A DNA stretch of 64,000 nt from Palsa-744 sp963734815 (GTDB taxonomy: Bacteria > Actinomycetota > Thermoleophilia > Solirubrobacterales > Solirubrobacteraceae), in contig CAVTIH010000001.1 in the NCBI GenBank assembly GCA_963734815.1, forward strand, positions 1,116,001 through 1,180,000, read 5' to 3'. A program made the translations under genes and the position numbers. The number at the start of each line of letters is the position of its first letter. Within the stretch, counting starts at the first letter, position 1. Below are positions 16,057 through 24,328 of this stretch, in pieces. The notes below the pieces were generated by a model. That model ran no database searches. It was not told where the DNA came from and saw only the letters and a program-made list of their open reading frames with translations.

Positions 16057-16250
16057 GGATGGCAGGGATTGACCCGAGGGACAGGCAGGGGAGGGCCAGA
16101 CAAGGCTGAACGTCTGCTGCCGGAGCTTGCTCGAGCGCCGCTACCCATACCTCTCCGGTGGCGCTCGAGGAAGCCTCGGCACAGGCTGAGGCTGAGTGCC
16201 GGTCTCCTCACAGGGCGCCGTGGCCACGATGGCTGCGGCGCCCGTTTTTT
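16057..16250 (+). ncRNA. Candidate structured small RNA (about 194 nt)
   Basis: No protein gene on this strand precedes the strong terminator at 16213-16250, yet a promoter-like sequence lies 190 bp upstream of it. Between them 16119-16139 pairs with 16160-16180 in 19 of 21 positions (one of them a wobble), closing a 20-nt loop. The stem can extend outward to 16112/16186 with one bulge. GGAG/CTCC-type pairings further out could form a closing stem around a central bubble. This shape resembles 6S RNA, but I cannot match a family by sequence. Alternatively it is a terminator-controlled leader of the gene at 16301. Confidence 0.45.
16213..16250 (+). terminator. Strong intrinsic terminator, with a duplicated 3' arm downstream
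   Basis: A continuous 14-bp stem (16213-16226 with 16230-16243, including two G-T wobbles) has a CGA triloop and is followed by G and six T. A second copy of the 3' arm and T tract (ATGGCCGCGGCGCCCA then seven T, about 16255-16277) follows, as if the arm was duplicated. It could act as a backup or as an alternative pairing partner. Confidence 0.8.
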
Positions 16251-16300
16251 CATGATGGCCGCGGCGCCCATTTTTTTCAGGGTGCGGATAGGCTCCCGCG

Positions 16301-16792
16301 GTGGCGCGACTACTGATCGTCGGGGGTGGCTGCCGGGGCCTGAGGCTTGCCGAGGCGGAGCGGGAGGGGCACGCCGTGCGCATCGTCACCCGCACCGAGG
16401 AGCGCCGTGCGGGGATCGAGGCGGCGGGCGCGGAGTGCTGGATCGGCGACCCCAACCGCCTCGGCACGTTGCGCGGCGTGCTGGAGGGAGTCACGATCGC
16501 CTGCTGGTTGCTGGGCGGCGCCACCGGCCCCGAAGAGCAACTGCTGGCGTTGCACAACGACCGCCTGCGCGCCTTCGCGGAAAGCGCGATCGACTCCACT
16601 GTGCGCGGCCTCGTCTACGAGGCCGCCGGGCCCTCAATGCCCGCCGGCGCCCTGGCAGAGGGGGGGCGGATCGCGCGGGAGATTGCCCACCGCAACTCGA
16701 TCCCGCTGACCATCCTGCACGCCGACCCTGCCGACATGCCCCGCTGGCTGGAGCAGGCGCGCGGGGGGCTGTCCTCGCTGCTGGCCGCCTAA
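16301..16792 (+). CDS. NAD(P)-binding Rossmann-like protein
   Basis: A 163-residue protein beginning with a Rossmann beta-alpha-beta unit (LLIVGGGCRGLRLAEAEREGH). Its layout resembles short NAD(P)H-binding epimerase-like proteins, but the catalytic Tyr-x3-Lys of extended SDRs is absent, and the length suggests only the nucleotide-binding half. The start is GTG 16301 with a weak ribosome site. It lies 51 bp downstream of the terminator at 16250 and could be controlled by read-through. The enzymatic role is unknown. Confidence 0.65.
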   Translation: MARLLIVGGGCRGLRLAEAEREGHAVRIVTRTEERRAGIEAAGAECWIGDPNRLGTLRGVLEGVTIACWLLGGATGPEEQLLALHNDRLRAFAESAIDSTVRGLVYEAAGPSMPAGALAEGGRIAREIAHRNSIPLTILHADPADMPRWLEQARGGLSSLLAA

Positions 16793-16808
16793 GAGAGGCC
16801 GCCCAACT

Positions 16809-17462
16809 CTAAGGAGGGGTCGCCCCAGCGGGCAGGATCGCGTCGATGTGCTCGTAGAGGTCGTCGAGGATCCGCGCGGTGGCGCCCCATATGAGGTGCT
16901 CGGCGACGATGTAAGCATCGGTTTCGAAGGAGATCCCGCGGCGTTCCATCGTCGTGCGTGTCTTGCTGTCGCGCAGCGCGCGCAGCGGCAGCTCCAGCAC
17001 CACGTCCACCTCGCGCGGCGAGGGCCGCCAGCCCTGACCGATCGAAGATCGGCCAGCCGAGATCAGCCCGACGAAGGGGTGGATCAGGTAGCCGGTCACG
17101 AACGTGGAGACGGGGGAGAGCTCGCCCAGCACCCTCACTTCCTCCGGCGCCAGGCCGATCTCCTCCTCGGCCTCGCGCAGCGCGGTCTCGCGCAGGTCAC
17201 GATCCTCGGGGTCGCGCCGCCCGCCGGGGAAGGAGATCTCGCCCGCATGACTACGCAGGTCGGCGCGGCGACGGGTGAGCACCGCGTGGGGTTCGCCGCC
17301 CACGTCGAGGAACAGCGGCACCAGCACCGCCGCCGAAACCTGATCCGCCGGCGTTGCCAGGGCGCCTAAGCCGCCACGCTCGACGCGGGCTGGAGGGGGG
17401 CGATCCGCTCGAGGCGTTCCTCGAACATCACCTCCCCGTCCAGCGTGCGATGCACGGGGCAC
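16809..17462 (-). CDS. NUDIX hydrolase, CoA pyrophosphatase-like
   Basis: 217 residues. The Nudix box is clear: GGRRDPEDRDLRETALREAEEEIGL spans the GX5EX7REUXEEXGU pattern at about residues 77-100. A second feature is the upstream LTRRRADLRSHAGEISFPGG, a form of the LLTxRSxxLRxHxGxxxFPGG segment (UPF0035/NUDT7) typical of CoA-diphosphatases such as YeaB/NudL. It would hydrolyse CoA or its derivatives to phosphopantetheine and 3',5'-ADP. The only ATG (17462) makes it overlap the upstream OsmC gene by 97 bp, so a non-ATG start further in is possible. Confidence 0.82.
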   Translation of the reverse strand: MPRASHAGRGGDVRGTPRADRPPPARVERGGLGALATPADQVSAAVLVPLFLDVGGEPHAVLTRRRADLRSHAGEISFPGGRRDPEDRDLRETALREAEEEIGLAPEEVRVLGELSPVSTFVTGYLIHPFVGLISAGRSSIGQGWRPSPREVDVVLELPLRALRDSKTRTTMERRGISFETDAYIVAEHLIWGATARILDDLYEHIDAILPAGATPP

Positions 17463-17794
17463 TTGGCCGCGATCACCCGCAGACGCTCCACCTGCTCGGA
17501 GGGGAGATCCCCGGGCAGCCCCACCACGAGCTCGAAGCGCGTCGGGCAGCCGCGCTCGCCGGGGGTGTACTCCACCGCCACCTCCACCTCTCCAATCTCC
17601 CAGCCCTTACGAGCCGCGTACATCTCCAGCGTGATCGCCGTACACGACGCGAGGCTCGCCGCCAGCAGCTCCTGAGGATCGGGGCCGGCGTCCTCGCCGC
17701 CCGCCTCGGTGCCCTCGTCGATCGTGAGCTCATGGTCGCGCACCCGCACGCTGTGCCTGAACCGCCCATCGCTGCGCTTCGCTGTTGCCTTCAT
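17366..17794 (-). CDS. OsmC/Ohr family protein
   Basis: A 142-residue protein with the two conserved cysteines of the OsmC fold (LAASLASCTAITLEMYAARKG and AAKCPVHRTL). Members reduce organic hydroperoxides using a reactive cysteine pair and act as small cytoplasmic dimers. The presence of GPDPQELLAASLASC places it in the OsmC/YhfA side rather than strict Ohr. ATG 17794 is chosen for the family length and the GAAAGG upstream; a GTG at 17839 is possible. The 3' end overlaps the NUDIX gene. Confidence 0.85.
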   Translation of the reverse strand: MKATAKRSDGRFRHSVRVRDHELTIDEGTEAGGEDAGPDPQELLAASLASCTAITLEMYAARKGWEIGEVEVAVEYTPGERGCPTRFELVVGLPGDLPSEQVERLRVIAAKCPVHRTLDGEVMFEERLERIAPLQPASSVAA

Positions 17795-17904
17795 GGCTCT
17801 ACGCCTTTCCGATCCAGTCGTCTCCAATCGCCTCCCCACAACAGATGGTAGTTATGTAAGGACCTTTTCCAAGGGCGGACATCAAGCATGTTGCGGGAAG
17901 GGCT

Positions 17905-19209
17905 TCACAGGGGATTGAACAGGAGCCCCGTCAGCAGCTTGGGAAAGAAGAAGGTGGACTTGGGCGGCATGTTCTCGCCGGCGCTCGCGACGTCTCTGAC
18001 CTGTGCCACCGGGGTCGGGCGCATCAGGAAAGCGACGTCGTACTCGCCGCTGCGCACCAGTTCGAGCGCCTCCCCGGCGGTGCGGGCGTAGCGGAAGTCG
18101 TGCAGGTGGGAGACGTCCTCGTCGGAGAGCCCCAGCGCGCCCTTCAACAACAGCGTCTCCAGCACGCCCGTGTCCAGGCGCCGGTAGGCATCGGAGCAGT
18201 CGGGCAGGGCGGCGTCGGCGATCCCTTGGTCCTTCAGCGTCAGTCGCAGTGGGCGCTGCGTGTGAGAGTCGATGTAGCCAAGCTGCAGCAAGCCTCCGCC
18301 GGGAGGCGGCGCCAGCTGCTCGAGCGGTATCTCCGTAACCTCGAAGTCGCGGTGCAGCGCATCCGCCAGCGCCTCGCGGCGCGAGGCGTCCAGACCCTTG
18401 ACGAGGCGATGGGTTGGGAACACCGTGAGCCCGGGATCCTCGAGCGCCACCAGGCACATCAGCACGTAGCGGTGATCCCCCTCGCCGCCCACCTCCTCGG
18501 CATAGGCGCGCGCGGTCTCATAGCGGTGGTGGCCGTCGGCGATCAGCAGCTCGGAGTCGCGCGTCGCAGCCTGCACGGCGGCTATCACGGCTTCGTCGGT
18601 GGCCCGCCACAAGCGGTGGACGGTGCCCTCCGCATCGCTCGCCTCGCCCCACGGCTCCTTGGCAGTGACGGGCTCGAGCGCCTGCCATGCCGCTCCGGAG
18701 GGGTCGGAGTAGAGCGAGAAGATCGGCGACATGTTGGCGCGCGTGGCGCGCGTCAGGCGCAGCCGATCCTCCTTCGGGCCCGGGTGGGTACGCTCGTGCG
18801 GGCGGACTCGACCCGTCCCGTACTCCTCGATGCGCACCCTGCAGAAGAACCCGCGCCGGGTTTGCGCCACCCCGTCGGGGCCGGTGTATCGCTGGGTGTG
18901 CGCCCAGATAGCGGGCTGCGAGTCGCGCACGACGGCGCCCTGCAGCTGCCAGCTCTCAAACAGCTCGCCGGCGACCCGGTAGGGATCGGCGCGCTCGCTT
19001 GCAACGCTCTCCTGGCCGTCGGCGCCACCCTTGCCGGCGGTAGGTGCCCGGGGGAGATCCACCGCGACCACGTTGAACGGGGAGTGTGAGATCAGCGCGG
19101 CTCGCTGTGCGGCGTCGATCACGTCGTAGGGAGGGGCCACGACGTCGCCGAGGGCTCCGACCACGGAGAGGTCGTAATGCAGCGCGCGCAGGGGTCGAAC
19201 GTCAGCCAT
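17905..19209 (-). CDS. DUF1015 family protein
   Basis: A 434-residue protein of the DUF1015 family, with the N-terminal VRPLRALHYD and APPYDVIDAAQR and the central LLIADGHHRYETARAY, all hallmarks of the family. DUF1015 proteins are widespread, sometimes called HTH-like or SerK-related kinases; in some archaea the related SerK phosphorylates free serine. No direct evidence of that activity is visible here beyond family membership. ATG 19209 gives the normal family length. It is divergent from the tRNA-Pro gene. Confidence 0.85.
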   Translation of the reverse strand: MADVRPLRALHYDLSVVGALGDVVAPPYDVIDAAQRAALISHSPFNVVAVDLPRAPTAGKGGADGQESVASERADPYRVAGELFESWQLQGAVVRDSQPAIWAHTQRYTGPDGVAQTRRGFFCRVRIEEYGTGRVRPHERTHPGPKEDRLRLTRATRANMSPIFSLYSDPSGAAWQALEPVTAKEPWGEASDAEGTVHRLWRATDEAVIAAVQAATRDSELLIADGHHRYETARAYAEEVGGEGDHRYVLMCLVALEDPGLTVFPTHRLVKGLDASRREALADALHRDFEVTEIPLEQLAPPPGGGLLQLGYIDSHTQRPLRLTLKDQGIADAALPDCSDAYRRLDTGVLETLLLKGALGLSDEDVSHLHDFRYARTAGEALELVRSGEYDVAFLMRPTPVAQVRDVASAGENMPPKSTFFFPKLLTGLLFNPL

Positions 19210-19382
19210 CGCGAAGCGGGACCCTACCGAAGCCGGGAGACACTCGCCTTCGGCTCGCATCCCCGTTTCGGCCAGCGGGTGAGCGGGCGCGGGTGGTTGG
19301 TTGGGGACGGGTGGGGCTCGCGCAGGATAGACATCCGTCTGAGCGTCGAGCGCGGTGGGTGGCAGTAGACTTGAGCGCGCGT

Positions 19383-19456
19383 CGGGGCGTGGCGCAGCCT
19401 GGTAGCGCGCGGCCTTTGGGTGGCCGAGGTCCCCGGTTCGAATCCGGGCGCCCCGA
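19383..19456 (+). tRNA. tRNA-Pro (TGG anticodon)
   Basis: A complete 74-nt cloverleaf. Acceptor arms CGGGGCG (19383-19389) and CGCCCCG (19449-19455) with discriminator A, a TGGCGCAGCCTGGTAGCGC D-arm, anticodon stem CGGCC/GGCCG around a TTTGGGT loop giving TGG, and a T arm with GGTTCGAATCC. CCA is not encoded. The 3' end is the probable attachment site of the element that follows. Confidence 0.97.
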
Positions 19457-19480
19457 TTGGTTAGAGAACCGCGAAGGCCA

Positions 19481-19618
19481 GCGAACACGGGCGAAAACCC
19501 CCGGGAACACTGGCCCTAGCGGGACGCGGTTTGCCCGTGTTCGCGGCTGTTCGGTGGTCTGGAGGGCCGCAAATGGGATGCAAGGCTGCGGAAACGGGAT
19601 GCAAACGGGATGCAAGGC
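19481..19618. repeat. attL-side repeats: inverted repeat and three GGGATGCAA motifs
   Basis: A 12-bp perfect inverted repeat (GCGAACACGGGC at 19481-19492, complement at 19533-19544) is followed by three GGGATGCAA direct repeats at about 19573-19581, 19597-19605 and 19607-19615. The block 19554-19582 is repeated at 30912-30940. This density of short repeats beside a tRNA and an integrase is typical of integrase and excisionase binding arms. Confidence 0.55.
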
Positions 19619-19667
19619 GGTTTCCCCGGCCGGCGACCAGCGACTTGATCGGGGTCGCCGCCGACGA

Positions 19668-20405
19668 CTAGCGTGCGCGCTTGTCAGCGCGGCGCTGCAT
19701 CTGGATGAGCAGCGGCACGGGCGCCGCATCCTCGGGGTCGGGCACGACCAAAATCTCATCGCCAAGCAGCTTGCGATGAGCGTCCAATACGGCACGGTGC
19801 TTGACGATGGTTGTGGCCTCGCCAATGAATGATCGCCCCGGCATGTACGGCTCCAACCGAACGGTCAGCTCGGCGACGACCACTATGTAGCTGGCGGCGG
19901 CCTTGGGACCGACCAGCTCCTTGTCCTGCTCGGTGACGTTGTGCGAGTAGGCACTGATGCTCTTGGCGCCTGAGCGACGCGGATGTACGAGGACGTTGCG
20001 GACCTCGAAGAGAGCGAATAGTCGCTGCAAGGGCAGCCTTCCACGGTCGAGCGGCGGCTCGACGCCGACCAGGCGGGAGCCGATCAACAGCTTCTCCGTC
20101 GTAACGAGCCGATCCAGCGCCTGCGCGTCTCGTGCGGGCAGCGCAGCCTCAAGGAACTCATTGGCATACGCCTCGGCGGAGAGGGCAGCAAACAGCACAG
20201 CGTTCCGTAGGAAGCTGAGGCGACGGTTCATGGCGCTGAGCCGACGCTGCGAGGCCTCCAGCATCGAGCCGTGGTAGTAGTCCGCTATCTCGGCATAGAG
20301 CGCGGGTGCGCTACTGGCAGCGGTCAGCGCCTCAAGCGCCTGATTCAGATAGGCTGACGATTGCGCTGCACGGGGGAGGGTAGGTGTTTCGGGACTCGGC
20401 GACAT
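19668..20405 (-). CDS. HEPN-like hypothetical protein
   Basis: A 245-residue, mostly helical protein. Residues 60-85 (LSFLRNAVLFAALSAEAYANEFL) and the later FEVRNVLVHPRR resemble HEPN domains, whose Rx4-6H motif (here RNVLVH) forms an RNase active site in many toxins and defence proteins. The rest has no recognisable domain. It is the first gene inside the left end of the putative element, reading towards the tRNA. A cargo defence or toxin role is inferred; a non-nucleolytic scaffold is also possible. Confidence 0.6.
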   Translation of the reverse strand: MSPSPETPTLPRAAQSSAYLNQALEALTAASSAPALYAEIADYYHGSMLEASQRRLSAMNRRLSFLRNAVLFAALSAEAYANEFLEAALPARDAQALDRLVTTEKLLIGSRLVGVEPPLDRGRLPLQRLFALFEVRNVLVHPRRSGAKSISAYSHNVTEQDKELVGPKAAASYIVVVAELTVRLEPYMPGRSFIGEATTIVKHRAVLDAHRKLLGDEILVVPDPEDAAPVPLLIQMQRRADKRAR

Positions 20406-20443
20406 CTGTACAGCATTGCCTACGGGAGGCGTCGGCGTGTGCT

Positions 20444-21641
20444 TTATGCGGAGTTGACGACGTGAAGGTGGCGCGGTGTCTCGGCGGCGGTGATCCGCTG
20501 CCCGTAGTCGTCCATCGCGCGCTGCGCACGCGCGAGCGCACGGCGGCGGCCGAGCTTGGTGTAGACGGTGGCGATCAGGTAGCCGCCGTCATCGTGGCCG
20601 ACCGTTTCTGCGACCGTCGCGGGGTCGAGGCCGAGGCCGCCGTCCTCGACGGGATCGACCATCCATTGAATCGCGCGGTGCTTCAACTCGTAGAACTCCT
20701 GGCCTGGCATCCCTGCCGATGCGCGTACCGAGTGCCAGAGGTTTGACGCAAGTGCTGCGCAGCATATAGCCGCCGCGCGTCGCCGGGAACACGATCTCGC
20801 CCTTGGTACGGTCGATCGTCTTTCCTCGATGCGGCATCGTTTCTAGGTGCGCGCGAAAGCGGGGGCTCATTACGACCCATCGGCCGTCGTCATCCTTGGG
20901 CCATGTGATCTTGCCGGTGTCGAGGTCGAGTTGCCAGCGCACATGGATCAGGTTCTCCGGGAAGTGAATATCGGGGCGATGCAACGCGAATACCTCGCCG
21001 GGACGCATCGCTGCGTCGCCCACGCCGAGAGTCGCTCCCTCAAGGACGAGCCCGTAATCGTCGGCCCGGCTTTCGCGGGCGGCGTGGCGCAGTCGCTCGT
21101 ACTGCTCGTCGGTGATGATCTCGAAGTCGGGTCGATCTACTCGGCGCTTGCGCTTGCTCGCTCCAAGGCGGGTGAACTGGTTGCGCTCGATCAAGTCGCG
21201 GTCGAGCGCGTGGTTGAAGAACTGCCGTACAGCTTGCTGAATGTTGGCGCCCTTCGGCCGCGTCCACGTCACCGCCTCATCACGAGAGAAGCTGTCGATC
21301 GGCCGGTCGTGAAACTCGCGGAGGAACGGTCGCAGCCCATCGCGCAACCGTCGCACGGACGAATCGCGTCGCCCCGTCTCCTTCTGCGTCGCCTCGCCAT
21401 CCGGCCACGTCATGGTGATCCGGCCGTTCTCGTGAATCGTTGCGCCTGCGAACTCAAGCACGGTGGGAGCGACGCACCGGGAGGGGTTGGCGACTTCCTC
21501 GCGCAGTTCCGCTAGGCATCGTTCCTTGGCTTTGCGGAACTCCTCCATGTTGTCGTGCGTGCCGATCCACTTCCTGCGGCCCTTGTACTTGGCGAACCCG
21601 GACCACTTCGGACTGTGACGTGAGCCTCGGTTAACCGGCAT
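20444..21641 (-). pseudogene. Tyrosine recombinase (integrase), frameshifted
   Basis: The N-terminal part (start 21641, about 300 residues) carries the arm- and core-binding region and the first catalytic box (MRPGEVFALH). The C-terminal box, with YELKHRAIQW, TVGHDD and the nucleophile region TVYTKL, lies in another frame ending at 20444. The better family match LWHSVRASAGMPGQEFYELKH is in the second frame, so the switch lies near 20740-20755. The net change equals one extra base (or two lost). The usual HxLRH arginine reads as lysine. As read, no single full-length integrase is made, so the element may be immobile unless this is a sequencing error or recoding. Confidence 0.8.
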
Positions 21642-21852
21642 CGGGCACGCCCTCCTTTGCCACGGTGGAGGCGTAGCGCTCGCGTAGCCATGCCTCGACC
21701 TCGGAGACGATGTAGCGGTTCATGCCGCCCATCCGCAGGTAGGGGAGGCCTTGGTGCTGCTGCATCTCGATCCAGCGGCGGGTGACTTGCAGGTGATCGG
21801 CGAGCTGCTGCTTCGTGACCCAGTGCTCGCGCACCTCGATCGCGGCCGTCAT
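21631..21852 (-). CDS. Excisionase-like helix-turn-helix protein
   Basis: A 73-residue MerR/Xis-type winged helix protein: WVTKQQLADHLQVTRRWIEMQQHQGLPYLRMGGMNRYIVSEVEAWL is the usual layout of excisionase-family DNA-binding domains. ATG 21852 fits that length; the frame continues upstream without domain content. It overlaps the integrase start by 11 bp, the common xis-int order. It would bind near the att site to direct excision or regulate int. Confidence 0.85.
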   Translation of the reverse strand: MTAAIEVREHWVTKQQLADHLQVTRRWIEMQQHQGLPYLRMGGMNRYIVSEVEAWLRERYASTVAKEGVPDAG

Positions 21853-22144
21853 GTGCCTGCCGTGTCGGCGCCAGTGGCCTGCGCGAGGCGCCGGCCAAAG
21901 AGGGGCCGGCGCTGGCGCTGCTTGCCGTGTCCCGCGAGCGTGGTGCATCGCTGCCTGCGATCAGAGCAGACCCGAGCCGTGATCTCAAGGTCCTGACAGA
22001 GATAAGGTCTCGCGCATCGTGTGGACAGGCCCGGGGCGCGTTTCTGGCGTGCTGGTGCGGAGAACGCGCTCATCGAGCGGCAGCGGGTCGAGCCTCGGGA
22101 AAAGGAGCAGCCGTCCCCTGCGCTCAAAGACGCGCCCGGTCGCC
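21853..22144. other. Gap without a recognised gene
   Basis: About 290 bp between the excisionase-like gene and the acetyltransferase, both on the minus strand. It contains a GC-rich hairpin (CGCCGGCC/GGGGCCGGCGC near 21889-21914) that may be a terminator for the upstream minus-strand genes or a leader of xis-int. No convincing coding frame is seen. Confidence 0.4.
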
Positions 22145-22687
22145 TCAGCGCGGCTCGGCGGGAGGGTCCTGCTCGACGCCGAGCGCCCGCTGCACCCAGG
22201 CGACATCGTGCCACGCGCCGAGCTTCAAGCCGATCCGCCGATACACGCCGACCGGCTCGAAGCCCATCGCCCGGTGCAGGCCCACACTCGCCTCGTTCGG
22301 CAGCGTCATACCCGCGACCGCCATCAGGTAGCCACGCGCCGCGAGCCGGTCGAACAGCGCCTCGTACAGCGCGCGACCCGAGCCGGCGCGTCGCCGACCC
22401 TGCTCGACGTAGACGCTGACCTCGCATGAGAAGCGGTAGGCCACTCGCGTCTGGTGCGGCCCGCCGTAGGCGTAGCCGACGACGCGGTGGTCGTCTTCGA
22501 GCACGACCCATGCGTGCGTGCGCGTTGCCGCCGCGATGCGTTCGGCCATCTGCGCGGGCGTCGGCGGCTCGCCCTCGAAGCTGACGGCCGTCTCGCGCAC
22601 GTATGGTGCGTAGATCGCCGCGCACGCTGGCGCGTCGTCCTCGCTTGCGTCTCTCACCGTCGCACCGGACACGTTCGGCCTCAGCAT
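22145..22687 (-). CDS. GNAT N-acetyltransferase, phosphinothricin-type
   Basis: A 180-residue GNAT enzyme. Features are VRDASEDDAPACAAIYAPYVRETAVSFE at the start, the acetyl-CoA loop VEQGRRRAGSGRALYEAL (Q/RxxGxG/A), and VGLHRAMGFEPVGVYRRIGLKLG near the end, all typical of the PAT/Bar and YncA subfamily that N-acetylates phosphinothricin, methionine sulfoximine or related amino acids. The real substrate is not known. ATG 22687 is preferred over a TTG at 22699. It is cargo in the element. Confidence 0.85.
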   Translation of the reverse strand: MLRPNVSGATVRDASEDDAPACAAIYAPYVRETAVSFEGEPPTPAQMAERIAAATRTHAWVVLEDDHRVVGYAYGGPHQTRVAYRFSCEVSVYVEQGRRRAGSGRALYEALFDRLAARGYLMAVAGMTLPNEASVGLHRAMGFEPVGVYRRIGLKLGAWHDVAWVQRALGVEQDPPAEPR

Positions 22688-22729
22688 ACGCGGGCGCAAG
22701 GCTGACGACGACCGGCTTGGTGGATCGTG

Positions 22730-24328
22730 TCATGCGCGCACCGTCGATTGCCGCGACCTTGATCTGCGCGCGGATCGCCGGGTGCCTCCACGCGGGCCGG
22801 TGCGCTTCCGGTCGCCTTGGCTGGGCCGTAGCGCAGCCGTGAGTACGTGGCGGGCGAGCGGCGGAGGGACGGCGTTGCCGACCTGCTCGAATTGCCTGGT
22901 CTTTGTGCCCTGCCAGGGGTAGTCGGGCGGGAAGCCTTGGAGGACCGCAGCTTGTGTGATCGTGACGCGCACGGCGTTGGCGCCGCGACGCTGTTGATAG
23001 CGGCCGGGCGGGTCGCTCGCGTTCTCCTTGTGCCCCGGTGGCTGAACCCGCGTGTCGCACGCGACGGTCGTCGCTGGGCGCTCCTGCGCCCACGGAGGCG
23101 TTGACGCTTGGTCGTGCGGCGTGTCGGCGTCGGGTGGCACCCACTCGACCTTGTTTGCGCAGTGACCGAAATGGATGGTCGGCGCGGGCTCGTCTGTCTC
23201 GCGCACGGTCGCGCTCGCGCGGGTTCCGTTGCGCCACGCCCAGCCTCCGCGCTCTTGTCCCTCGCCGCTTGGGAGCTGGCGGCCGACGAGCGCGCCGTCC
23301 TTGGAGCGGCGCGTTGTCGTGAGCGTCGGAGCTGGACGACGAGCCGGCCACCCGAGGTCTGCGTCTGCCTGCGCCGGGCGGGGATCGGACGATGGCGCGA
23401 CGCCGCGGGGCTGCCAGCGATTGATTTTGGGGGTGACGGTTTGCGACGGTGCGCTCGTGGGGTCGAAGCCCTCGTGGATGCGCTCGCCGCTGCGCCTGAC
23501 CTCCACCCACGCCCTCTGCTCGCGCGTCCACGAGCGCACCCGTCCGGTCAGCGCGAACGCGGGCGCCGACGCCGCGCGGCGGTCGCGCTCCCGGAAGCTC
23601 TTGCCGTCGTCCTGGTCACTACGACGGGGAAAGCCAACCCGATCGGTCGGTGTCCAGCCGAGCGCTTGGGCCATGCTGACCCACGGCAGCAGGTGAAGCT
23701 CGTCCGCAGGGGTGTCGTGGCGGCGCGGGTTGTAGGAGCGGTGCGTGGGAGCCGGGAGGCTTACCGGGCCGTCCAGGGAGGCGATCAGGAACGCCCGTTT
23801 GCGGGTCTGTGGCACGCCGTAGCGCTCGGCGCTGAGAATCCCGGTGGCCGTCTGATAGCCATGCGCGCCGAGCAGTTGCGCGAACAGGCTCCACAGCTCA
23901 AGGACTGCGGGAACTTGCTCAAGCGCGATCCAGCGCGGGCGAAGCGCGAGGGCGTAGCGCAGTGGCTCCACCGTGAGCAATGAGCGATGGTCGCGGCACC
24001 TGCGCAGGTGCTGGGCGCGGCTGTCGTGTCCGGCTGCGATCTCGTGCGCGCACGAGATGACCCGTGGCTTGTCGAGTCGCCCCAGACACTTGCCGGCGCT
24101 CGAATACGCCTGGCACGGCGGGGAGCCGATCAGCCCCCATAGCGGCGCGAAGTCGCGTGGGTCCAGCAGTGAAACATCGGCCCGCAGCCGTGCGTGCCCG
24201 GCAGCGGGCCCGGTCTGACACGCGCATGGCTCGTTCTCTATACCGAGCGCCGCATAACCGAGGGTCCGCAGAGCCTCATCCCAACCGCCGCCTCCCGCGA
24301 ACAGGTCGAGGATCATTCCCTCAGTCAT
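22730..24328 (-). CDS. DNA (cytosine-5) methyltransferase
   Basis: 532 residues with the m5C motif set in canonical order: I LDLFAGGGGWDEAL (4-17), IV GSPPCQAYSS with catalytic Cys near 70, VI ALEQVPA, VIII QTRKRAFLI, and IX/X with QFEQVGNAVPPPLA near the C-terminus. The target-recognition region between VIII and IX is long and has repeated PAPT-x-T/PATTVA phrases. ATG 24328 overlaps the stop of the upstream methyltransferase (ATGA), so both are co-translated. No restriction endonuclease adjoins, pointing to an orphan or anti-restriction methylase. Confidence 0.9.
   Translation of the reverse strand: MTEGMILDLFAGGGGWDEALRTLGYAALGIENEPCACQTGPAAGHARLRADVSLLDPRDFAPLWGLIGSPPCQAYSSAGKCLGRLDKPRVISCAHEIAAGHDSRAQHLRRCRDHRSLLTVEPLRYALALRPRWIALEQVPAVLELWSLFAQLLGAHGYQTATGILSAERYGVPQTRKRAFLIASLDGPVSLPAPTHRSYNPRRHDTPADELHLLPWVSMAQALGWTPTDRVGFPRRSDQDDGKSFRERDRRAASAPAFALTGRVRSWTREQRAWVEVRRSGERIHEGFDPTSAPSQTVTPKINRWQPRGVAPSSDPRPAQADADLGWPARRPAPTLTTTRRSKDGALVGRQLPSGEGQERGGWAWRNGTRASATVRETDEPAPTIHFGHCANKVEWVPPDADTPHDQASTPPWAQERPATTVACDTRVQPPGHKENASDPPGRYQQRRGANAVRVTITQAAVLQGFPPDYPWQGTKTRQFEQVGNAVPPPLARHVLTAALRPSQGDRKRTGPRGGTRRSARRSRSRQSTVRA

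Noticed and set aside
16057..16250. SRP RNA, tmRNA or RNase P RNA
   Set aside because: The SRP GGUCCGGAAGGAAGCAGCC core, a tmRNA tag frame and RNase P conserved blocks are not visible.
21849..23531. A 560-codon minus-strand frame across the excisionase, acetyltransferase and methyltransferase region
   Set aside because: It overlaps genes with clear motifs in another frame and its product is Arg-rich without domains.
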